NCBI RefSeq assembly: GCF_002250505.1
Contig: NZ_NJGY01000003.1
Span: 149,977-213,976, forward strand
Source of the DNA: Janthinobacterium sp. PC23-8
Lineage (GTDB): Bacteria; Pseudomonadota; Gammaproteobacteria; Burkholderiales; Burkholderiaceae_D
Reading direction: 5' to 3'
Length of the DNA stretch: 64,000 nt
This document shows positions 19,635 through 26,575 of this stretch, piece after piece. The first letter of the stretch is position 1. Each line of letters begins with the position of its first letter. The position numbers and the translations under genes are program-made. The notes under the pieces were generated by a model. That model worked only from the letters and a program-made list of their open reading frames with translations. It made no database searches and was not told where the DNA came from.

Positions 19635-21912
19635 ACTGGTCGGCCTTGTCCGTCAGTTGCACGTCCCACCAGGTGGGCAGGAGCTGCCGCACTTCCGGCC
19701 GGGCAAAGCGGTCGTCGATCAGGTAGACCACGCCCTTGTCGGTCTGTGTGCGGATCACGCGGCCGGCCGCCTGCACCACCTTTTGCATGCCCGGATATAA
19801 ATACGTGTAGTCGTAGCCGGCGCCGAAGATGTCGCCCATGCGCTGGCGTATCTGTTCATTGACCGGGTTGATCTGCGGCAGGCCCAGGGTGGCGATAAAC
19901 GCGCCGATCAGGCGCGCACCGGGCAAGTCGATACCTTCGCCAAAGGCGCCGCCCAGCACGGCAAAGCCGATGCCGCGCGTCTCCAGGCCGAAGCGTCCCA
20001 AAAATTGCGTGCGCGCCGTGTCGTCCATGCGGCGCGGCTGCTGCCAGATCGGCACGTCCGGAAAATGCTGGGAAAACAGGGTGGCCGTCTTTTCCATATA
20101 GTCAAAGCTGCTGAAAAACGCCAGGTAGTTGCCGGGTGCTTCGGCATACTGTTTCGCCATCAGTTCCACGATGGGCAGCAGCGAGGCGGCGCGATGCTGG
20201 TAGCGCGTGGAAATATTGTCGGCCACGCGCACGGCCAGCTGTTCGGCCAGGAAGGGCGACTCGACGTCGACCCAGGCAGTACCTGCCGGCATGCCCAAGG
20301 TATCGTTGTAGTAATTCCAGGGGCTGAGCGTGGCGGAAAACAGGGCCGTGCTGTGGCTGGCCTCGAAACGCGGTTTCAGGAAAGGGGCCGGCACGATATT
20401 GCGGATGCAGATGGTCGAGCCCGTCGCCGTCTTGCTCACATCGAACAGCGAATGCTCGCCAAAGCTTTCGGCCAGGCGATTGATCAGGAGCACGTCGAAA
20501 TAAAAGCGCTGCAAGTCGCCGTCCAGCGAGGCCGCGTGCTCGGCCATGTAGTCGCCGATGGCGGTGGCCACGCCTTGCAGGGCGCCAAAGAGTTTTTCTG
20601 GCAGGGCCGCATGCACGAGGTAGTCGTCGCTTTGTTCCTTGAGCAGGGCGTTCCACTGGCGATTGAGCCGGTCCAGCGGCTTTTTCAGGGACTCGGGCGC
20701 GAACTTGCGCAGTCCCTTGAGCGCGATATGTTCGAGCTCGGCCGTGTACATGCCACGCGCGCGCGACACCATATTGTGCGCTTCGTCGACCAGCACATTG
20801 ACCTTCCAGTCATGGGCCAGGGTCATGCCGTACAGCATGGCGCTGAGGTCGAAATAATAGTTGTAGTCGCCGATCACCACATCGCTCCAGCGCGCCAGCT
20901 CCATGCCCAGGTAGTAGGGACACACGCCCTGCTGCAGGGCGACGGCGCGTACGGCTTCCTTGTCGAGTATCAGGCCGCAGGCCAGCGCCACGTCGCGCGC
21001 CAGCGGCAGCCGGTCGTAGAAGCCGCGCGCCAGCGGGCACGCGTCGCCATGACAGGCCTTGTCGGGATGCTCGCAGGCGCTGCTTTTCGCGCTCAGTTCC
21101 AGCACCCGCAGCGGCAGCAGAGGCGCGCTGTTTTTCAGGATGGCGCAAGCGTCGAGCGCCATCTGCCGGCCCGGCACCTTGGCGGCGAGGAAGAACAATT
21201 TGTCGAGGCCATGCGCGGCGGTTGCCTTGAGCATGGGAAACAGACTGCCCACCGTCTTGCCGATGCCGGTCGGCGCCTGCGCCAGCAGGCAGCAGCCGCG
21301 GTTGCTGGCCTTGTACATCGCTTCGGCCAGCTGGCGCTGGCCCGGACGAAAGCCGGCGTGGGGAAACGCCATCGCCGCCAGTTGCCGGTCGCGGCTGTCG
21401 CGGTGGGCCAGCTCCTGTTGCGCCCAGTCGATAAACAAGGTGCAGTGCTGTTCAAAAAAGAGGCGCAGCGCGTCCGCCGTGCACTCTTCGTGCATCACCG
21501 TTTCTTTCTGGCTGGCGATATCGAAATACACGAGGGCCACGCGCAGCATGGGCAAGTTCAGCTGCTGGCACAGCAAATGGCCATAGATGCGCGCCTGCGC
21601 CCAGTGCAGCTGGCGGTGGTTGGCCGGCATGAGTGACAGATCGCCACGGTAGGTCTTGATTTCTTCCAGTTGGCGGCGGGCCGGATCGTAGCCGTCGGCG
21701 CGCCCGCGCACATGCAGCGGTCCGAAGTCGCCGCACAGGCTGATTTCGCGCTGGTAATCGTCGTCGCGCCGGCCGGTGACGGTGGTATGGCCGGCAATGC
21801 CCTCCTGCGCCGTGGGCGAAGGCGTAAAGCGCAGGTCGAGGTCGCCCACCTTGGCCGTAAATTCGCACAGTGCGCGCACGGCAACGGTATATTGTTTCGT
21901 TTCTGGCGTCAT
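19615..21912 (-). CDS. XPD/DinG-type Fe-S helicase with N-terminal PD-(D/E)xK nuclease-like domain
   Basis: A 765-residue protein, start chosen at the ATG that overlaps the upstream stop (ATGA, 21909-21912). The N-terminal domain (about 1-115) carries a nuclease-type motif: Asp73 in RGRADGYD, then Glu84 and Lys86 in QLEEIKTYRG, and Gln102 in RQLHWAQARIYGHLL, a Cas4/RecB-nuclease arrangement. The helicase part has Walker A QAPTGIGKTVGSLFP, a four-Cys block (SACEHPDKACHGDACPLARG with VCPYYLG), as in the 4Fe-4S domain of XPD, the DEAH box NVLVDEAHNMVSRARGMY, and motif VI-like QAAGRVIRTQTDKG. It follows the FAN1-type nuclease gene, suggesting joint work on crosslinked or branched DNA. Confidence 0.88.
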   Translation of the reverse strand: MTPETKQYTVAVRALCEFTAKVGDLDLRFTPSPTAQEGIAGHTTVTGRRDDDYQREISLCGDFGPLHVRGRADGYDPARRQLEEIKTYRGDLSLMPANHRQLHWAQARIYGHLLCQQLNLPMLRVALVYFDIASQKETVMHEECTADALRLFFEQHCTLFIDWAQQELAHRDSRDRQLAAMAFPHAGFRPGQRQLAEAMYKASNRGCCLLAQAPTGIGKTVGSLFPMLKATAAHGLDKLFFLAAKVPGRQMALDACAILKNSAPLLPLRVLELSAKSSACEHPDKACHGDACPLARGFYDRLPLARDVALACGLILDKEAVRAVALQQGVCPYYLGMELARWSDVVIGDYNYYFDLSAMLYGMTLAHDWKVNVLVDEAHNMVSRARGMYTAELEHIALKGLRKFAPESLKKPLDRLNRQWNALLKEQSDDYLVHAALPEKLFGALQGVATAIGDYMAEHAASLDGDLQRFYFDVLLINRLAESFGEHSLFDVSKTATGSTICIRNIVPAPFLKPRFEASHSTALFSATLSPWNYYNDTLGMPAGTAWVDVESPFLAEQLAVRVADNISTRYQHRAASLLPIVELMAKQYAEAPGNYLAFFSSFDYMEKTATLFSQHFPDVPIWQQPRRMDDTARTQFLGRFGLETRGIGFAVLGGAFGEGIDLPGARLIGAFIATLGLPQINPVNEQIRQRMGDIFGAGYDYTYLYPGMQKVVQAAGRVIRTQTDKGVVYLIDDRFARPEVRQLLPTWWDVQLTDKADQFSRPAA

Positions 21913-23576
21913 GCCGCCACCGCCTGCGACCATTGCAGATAGCACACGGACACCGGCATGGCGTGCTCGGCGCAATAGGCGATCCAGCGCTGCTGGTTGT
22001 CCTGCAGGCGGTCGCCCGGGCCTTTTACTTCGATCATGCGGTAGCGCTGTTCGGCCGGCCAGAACTGGATCAGGTCGGGAAAGCCCGTGCGGTTGGTTTT
22101 TATGTCGAGCAAGATGCGTTCAAACGCCTTTTTCAAATGCCGGGACGGGATGCAGGCCAGCGCCAGTTCCAGCAGTTCGCGGTCAAGCGCCGGCCAGCTG
22201 ACAAACGGCGACACGATGCCGGCCTTGGCTGCATAGGTGGCGCGCATGGTGGCGCGGTAGTCGCCATTGTCGAGCTGCGCCAACGATGCCGCAAAGTCGT
22301 CCAGGCGGCGCGCATGGAAGTCGGCGCTGTGCAGGTCGGCCGGGCCACGGTGGAACGGGTGGAAAAATGCACCAGGTATCGCCTTGAAAATTGCCTGCCA
22401 GCACAACAGGCCAAACAGGGAATTGATCAGGGTGTTTTCCACGTAGTAGACCGGCGCGTCTTGCTGTGTCAAGTGCTGTTGCACCACGCCTTCCACATGG
22501 CAGGCTAGCGGCGGCAACGGCAGCAGCAGATCGATGCGCTCGACCGGCGCGGCCGGCGTGGTGGCCTGTCTGGCATGGCCGAGTTTGCGCCGCAAGCGGG
22601 GCGCCATGCGCAGCAGCAACTGGCGCTCGGCCTCGCTTTCCGGCGCCTGCAGGGCGATTTCCAGGCGCTCGTAGGCGGCGCCCGGCTGTGCATCTTTTTC
22701 CAGCACACGGATGGCCCGCGCGCGCGCGCCCGGATAGCGGCAGTCGGCATAGGCGCGGCAGGCGGCGGGCCAGTCCTGCGATTTTTCCAGCTGCTGGGCG
22801 ATCTGGAACTGCAGTTTGTCGCGGCGGCTGGCCAGCCAGGCGTTATCGGTCACGGGCGAGAGCGCAGCGAGCTCCTGCAGCACTTCGCTTGGGGAGGCAG
22901 GCGCCAGCGCATCGTTGAAGCGCTCGCGGCACTGATGCAGCACTTCATAGTGGGCAATATCCTGGCGCGTGCGAAAGCCGCGCGAGGCCAGCGAAAACTC
23001 GACCTTTTCATATTGATGCACGCCCAGGTCGGACAGCACGAATTCCGACCAGTCCTGGTGGTAATTACCAAAGTAAATCAGGCGCAGCCGGTCGCACAGG
23101 GGCTGGTTGCAGATGCTGTAGAGCACATCGTCCGAGGCCGGATACCAGGCGGAAAACGGCTGCTCTTGAGCATGCAGTTCGCGCAACGCTGCCAATTGCT
23201 CCGCCTTGCGCGCCGTTTTCAAGGGGCCGGCCAGCGCGAACACTTGTTGCAGCTCGGGCTTCAACAGCAGCTCGAACAGGGTGGCGATGTCGATGGCAGG
23301 ATCGAGCACCACCCAGCCCGTGGCCAGCAGGGGCAGGGCGGCGATGCGCGTATCGCCGATCTCGCGGTAGTTGAGTTTGCTTGCGCGAAACAGACAACCC
23401 TTGCGCATCACCAGGCGCACGAACAGCGCGCGCGACGCTTGCGGCAGTTGCGCGAACTGCGCGATGAACTGCGTCTCTTCGCTGCTCAGCAAGTCGGCAT
23501 AGCGCTCGCTGATCCAGTTCAGCACGCCCTGGAAGTTCTCCAGATAGTACAAGGGATTTTCCAGGACTCTCAGCAT
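21909..23576 (-). CDS. FAN1-type VRR-NUC structure-specific nuclease
   Basis: A 555-residue homologue of FAN1, a nuclease for flap structures and interstrand crosslinks. The N-terminal region resembles bacterial FAN1 (NPLYYLENFQGVLNWISERY); the C-terminal VRR-NUC domain holds the catalytic residues in TGFPDLIQFWPAEQRYRMIE and the following VKGPGD: Asp501, Glu516, Lys518. EKVEFSLASRGFRTRQDI and YVENTLINSLFGLLCWQAIF fit the SAP-like and TPR-linker regions of the family. There is no good ribosome site before the ATG. Its stop overlaps the start of the Fe-S helicase by four bases. Confidence 0.9.
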   Translation of the reverse strand: MLRVLENPLYYLENFQGVLNWISERYADLLSSEETQFIAQFAQLPQASRALFVRLVMRKGCLFRASKLNYREIGDTRIAALPLLATGWVVLDPAIDIATLFELLLKPELQQVFALAGPLKTARKAEQLAALRELHAQEQPFSAWYPASDDVLYSICNQPLCDRLRLIYFGNYHQDWSEFVLSDLGVHQYEKVEFSLASRGFRTRQDIAHYEVLHQCRERFNDALAPASPSEVLQELAALSPVTDNAWLASRRDKLQFQIAQQLEKSQDWPAACRAYADCRYPGARARAIRVLEKDAQPGAAYERLEIALQAPESEAERQLLLRMAPRLRRKLGHARQATTPAAPVERIDLLLPLPPLACHVEGVVQQHLTQQDAPVYYVENTLINSLFGLLCWQAIFKAIPGAFFHPFHRGPADLHSADFHARRLDDFAASLAQLDNGDYRATMRATYAAKAGIVSPFVSWPALDRELLELALACIPSRHLKKAFERILLDIKTNRTGFPDLIQFWPAEQRYRMIEVKGPGDRLQDNQQRWIAYCAEHAMPVSVCYLQWSQAVAA

Positions 23577-23720
23577 AGGGGGCAGGTGGCTCTTTGATGT
23601 TACTTGGATATGGTTTTACTGTGTTTATATACAGTTTAAACCCTGGCGACCGGCTTGCACAGCGATTTTCCCGCAGCATGGGGCTGACGTTGCGCCGGCA
23701 GGCATAAATAATCAATTTTG

Positions 23721-23749
23721 TTTACTTATTGCAAGCCGCCACGTATAGT
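23721..23749 (+). promoter_or_regulatory. Promoter positioned for leaderless transcription of the MFS gene
   Basis: TTTACT (23721-23726), a 17-bp spacer, and TATAGT (23744-23749) resemble a sigma-70 promoter. The ATG of the MFS gene begins at 23757, 7 bp after the -10, where transcription would start, and there is no ribosome site between. Confidence 0.55.
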
Positions 23750-23756
23750 CTCGCGT

Positions 23757-24980
23757 ATGAAAAATGCTATCCTGATCACCGCCGCCTGCCTGCTGGCCCT
23801 GCTGTCCACCATCGGCGCTTCCTTGCCTTATCCCATCTTGCCGCCGCTGTTTGCCGCCGAAGCGCCGAATGCTTTCAATCACTACATGGGATTACCGTCA
23901 AAACTGCTGTTCGGCCTGGCGCTGACCATCAATCCGCTGGGCCTGCTGATCGGCTCGGCCTTGCTGGGACCGCTGTCGGACCGCTATGGCCGGCGTCCCT
24001 TGCTGATGCGCACTGCTGTTGGCGCCGCCATCGGCCATGCGATCACGGCCTGGGCGCTGCTGATCCAGTCCTACCCGCTGTTTATCGTCGCGCGCTTTAT
24101 CACCGGCCTGCTCGAAGGCAATGGCGCCATCGCGCGCGCCATGCTGGCCGACCAGTTGCAAGGGCCGCTGCGCCTGCGCGCCATGTCCTGGCTGAACGGC
24201 GCCTTTTACCTGGGCTGGCTGGTCGGCCCCATCCTCGCCGGCGCCACTTTGGCGTGGGGGGTGACGGTGCCGTTCCAGATCGCGGCCGGCGCGCTGATGC
24301 TGGTGGCCGTGCTGGTGGCGGTGGGCTTGCCGCGCGAAACGCCTTCACTGCTGACCACCTCGTGGTGGCAGGTGGCGCGCGACCGCCATTCGCTCAATCT
24401 GCTGCGCCACCAGGAGTTGCGCACCTTGTTCATCGTGCAACTGGCATTGACCTGCGGCGTAGCCAGCTTTTACGAGTTTTATCCGCTGTGGCTGGTCGAA
24501 ACGGCGCACTACCATGCGCAGGAGATCGCCTGGGTGAATGTGGGCCTGTGCGGCACCATGACGATGACCTCGCTGCTGGCGGGCGGCCCCAGCCGCCATG
24601 CGCCGCTGCTGCGCGCCGGCTGGTATGCCAGCGCCGTGGCGCTGGCCATTTTAATACTGGCGGTGGGCAATATCTGGGTCGGCATCGCCGCCATCGTGCT
24701 GTTCGGCATCCCCAACGCGCTGTACAACACGGTAATACAGGGCTGGTGCGCCGAGCGTTTCAGCGCGCACGGGCAGGGCGCCGTGATGGGCTTGCTGTCG
24801 ACCACGTTTTGTATTGCCAATATCGTCGTCGCGCTGGGCGGCTCGCTGCTGATCCTGGTCGACACGCGGCTGGTGCTGGTGGCGGGCGCCTTGTGCGCGG
24901 CCTGGTCGGCCTGGCGCATGCATGGCTGGCGCCGCCACCTGAACGCCACCGATGCGCCGGACCTGAAGGCGGCCGCATGA
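23757..24980 (+). CDS. Major facilitator superfamily transporter
   Basis: A 407-residue MFS protein with about 12 membrane segments. The family signature between helices 2 and 3 is LLGPLSDRYGRRPLLMRTAV, and the motif in helix 5 is WLNGAFYLGWLVGPILAG, as in proton-driven efflux carriers of the DHA1 type. The chosen ATG is placed by the start of helix 1 (MKNAILITAACLLALLSTIG). The stop overlaps the start of the SufR-like regulator (ATGA), so transporter and regulator are made together. Substrate unknown. Confidence 0.85.
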   Translation: MKNAILITAACLLALLSTIGASLPYPILPPLFAAEAPNAFNHYMGLPSKLLFGLALTINPLGLLIGSALLGPLSDRYGRRPLLMRTAVGAAIGHAITAWALLIQSYPLFIVARFITGLLEGNGAIARAMLADQLQGPLRLRAMSWLNGAFYLGWLVGPILAGATLAWGVTVPFQIAAGALMLVAVLVAVGLPRETPSLLTTSWWQVARDRHSLNLLRHQELRTLFIVQLALTCGVASFYEFYPLWLVETAHYHAQEIAWVNVGLCGTMTMTSLLAGGPSRHAPLLRAGWYASAVALAILILAVGNIWVGIAAIVLFGIPNALYNTVIQGWCAERFSAHGQGAVMGLLSTTFCIANIVVALGGSLLILVDTRLVLVAGALCAAWSAWRMHGWRRHLNATDAPDLKAAA

Positions 24981-25618
24981 GCGCCGCCGTAGCCACCTCG
25001 GAGCGTACGCTGTTCCTGCTGAAGATGCGCGGCCCGCAAACGGCGCAGCAACTGGCGGCCTTGCTCGATGTGACCTCGATGGGGGCGCGGCGCCAGCTCG
25101 AAGCGGCGCATGGCAAGGGCCTGGTCGCCTTCGAGGACCTGGCCGACAAGGTCGGGCGCCCGGCGCGGCGCTGGGCGCTGACGGACGCCGGCCATGCGCG
25201 CTTTCCCGACCGCCACGCCGACCTGACGCTGGAATTGATCGCCCAGGTGCGCCAGCTGTTCGGTGACGAGGGCATGGACAAATTGATCGCTGCGCGCGAA
25301 GCGGGCAGTGTGGCGGCCTACCGCGCGCGCATCGATCTGGGGGCGCGATTGGCCGAAAGAGTGGCCAGCCTGGCCCGCGCGCGTGATGGCGAAGGCTATA
25401 TGGCCGATAGCGAACCGCAGCCGGACGGCAGCGTGCTGCTGCTGGAAAACCATTGCCCGATCTGCGCGGCGGCGACCTCCTGCCAGAAGTTTTGCCGTTC
25501 GGAACTGGCGATATTCCAGCGCGTGCTGGGCGACGATTGTACGGTGGAGCGCAGCGAGTATCTGCTGGAGGGGGGCAGACGGTGTGTGTATCGGATAACC
25601 CCGGTAAGGGCGACGTAG
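24977..25618 (+). CDS. Winged-helix regulator with SufR-like cysteine motif
   Basis: A 213-residue DNA-binding protein. The N-terminal winged helix (about 5-70) is TLFLLKMRGPQTAQQLAALL, then DVTSMGARRQLEAAHGKGLV and a wing with RPARRWALTDAG. The C-terminal half carries LLLENHCPICAAATSCQKFC, then RSELAIFQRVLG. This closely resembles the segment that binds a 4Fe-4S cluster in SufR, with several cysteines as possible ligands. SufR represses Fe-S assembly genes, but no suf genes are here; control of the coupled MFS gene is the simpler inference. The stop codon lies within a palindromic repeat. Confidence 0.75.
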   Translation: MSAAVATSERTLFLLKMRGPQTAQQLAALLDVTSMGARRQLEAAHGKGLVAFEDLADKVGRPARRWALTDAGHARFPDRHADLTLELIAQVRQLFGDEGMDKLIAAREAGSVAAYRARIDLGARLAERVASLARARDGEGYMADSEPQPDGSVLLLENHCPICAAATSCQKFCRSELAIFQRVLGDDCTVERSEYLLEGGRRCVYRITPVRAT

Positions 25619-25648
25619 GTCGGATTAGCGCTTGCGCGCAATCCGACA
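25615..25648. repeat. REP-like palindrome between convergent genes
   Basis: GTCGGATT (25619-25626) and AATCCGAC (25640-25647) form a perfect 8-bp stem extended by an inner GCGC/GCGC pairing, preceded by GTAG. The layout is that of REP elements. It contains the stop codon of the SufR-like gene and lies 17 bp from the phasin stop, so it could also serve as a two-way terminator. Confidence 0.65.
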
Positions 25649-25664
25649 ACACCACGGTCTACGC

Positions 25665-26273
25665 CTATTTCTTTGCTGCCTTGGCCGCTTTCGGCATCAC
25701 TTTTTCAGCCGCTTCCTGTACCCCCGCCGTCGCCTTGTCCGACGCCTGCGCGACCTGCGCCGAGGCCTTGGCGATTTGTTCTTCCACCGTTTTCACGGCC
25801 TGTTGGGTGGCCTTGGTGACTTGCTCGTAGCCGAGGAAGGCGTTGTCGATGGCGGCCTTGACGATGGCGACGGCGTTTTCCGAGCCTGGCGGCACGTTTT
25901 TCGTCACGTCGTAAATCAGCGCGCTCAAGTTGCTTTTCGCTTCCGCCACATGGGCTTCGGCGGCGCTGGTGAATTCGGTGTGAATGTCCTTGATGATGGC
26001 ATCGAGCTGCTGCTTGTAGGCCTTGGCGCCGGCCACGCCCGGCTGCAGCTGGGCGGCGGCGGCGGCCATCGCCGCTTTCGGGTCCTTGGCCTGGCTTATT
26101 TCCTTGCCGGCTGCGAGGCCCTCTTCCATGCCGGATTTGGCGGTGGCCATGTTCAATGCCAGCACTTGCTCCACGCCCTGCACCGCCTTGGTGGTGAGGG
26201 TGTTGAAGGTCATCAGCTGGAATTCAAACAGGGCCTTGGTGGCCGATGCGAATTGTTCGGGATTCGTAAACAT
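25665..26273 (-). CDS. Phasin family protein
   Basis: A 202-residue helical, alanine- and lysine-rich protein that coats polyhydroxyalkanoate granules. The N-terminus MFTNPEQFASATKALFEFQL is the phasin_2 hallmark, and the rest is heptad-rich with a Pro-Ala-Lys tail (EKVMPKAAKAAKK). GAGGAG lies upstream of the ATG at 26273; a longer in-frame reading to 26447 is not supported. It stands alone; no phaC or phaB is in the window, though the phasin implies that the organism stores PHA. Confidence 0.92.
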   Translation of the reverse strand: MFTNPEQFASATKALFEFQLMTFNTLTTKAVQGVEQVLALNMATAKSGMEEGLAAGKEISQAKDPKAAMAAAAAQLQPGVAGAKAYKQQLDAIIKDIHTEFTSAAEAHVAEAKSNLSALIYDVTKNVPPGSENAVAIVKAAIDNAFLGYEQVTKATQQAVKTVEEQIAKASAQVAQASDKATAGVQEAAEKVMPKAAKAAKK

Positions 26274-26379
26274 GTGCTCTCCTCGGTGAAATAGACAGGA
26301 CTGCCTTATCTTTCCATGCGCTTTCCATGCGTGCCATCGCTTGTTGCCAAGCCGGTTGCCCCGTGTTGTTATGTCCCCA

Positions 26380-26574
26380 TTATTTAACAAGCGCCGGTTT
26401 TTCGCAACGGCTATCTTTGTACGGTCCCGAGGCCAGCTCCCAGCCAAAGCCCAGGGTCGACTGGGCGCAGGACAGGGTGCCGTCGACCTTGCTGCGCCAT
26501 TGGTACCAGGGCGCCGGTCCGCCCATTGCGGCGGTGCATGCCGCCAGCAGGGCGACCGCGATCAGGTATTTCAT
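26380..26574 (-). CDS. Small secreted or periplasmic protein, 64 residues
   Basis: Starts with a signal peptide (MKYLIAVALLAACTAAMGGP); the mature part is about 45 residues with two cysteines (TLSCAQSTLG, KDSRCEKP) that could form a disulfide, plus WYQWRSKVDG. GGAG lies 7 bp before the ATG and the gene starts immediately after the stop of the hybrid sensor kinase, so it is the operon's last gene. I do not recognise a family. Confidence 0.65.
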   Translation of the reverse strand: MKYLIAVALLAACTAAMGGPAPWYQWRSKVDGTLSCAQSTLGFGWELASGPYKDSRCEKPALVK

Positions 26575-26575
26575 C

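Noticed and set aside
24977..25618. Suf operon repressor acting on suf genes nearby
   Set aside because: No suf or isc genes occur in the window; only the coupled MFS gene is a plausible local target.
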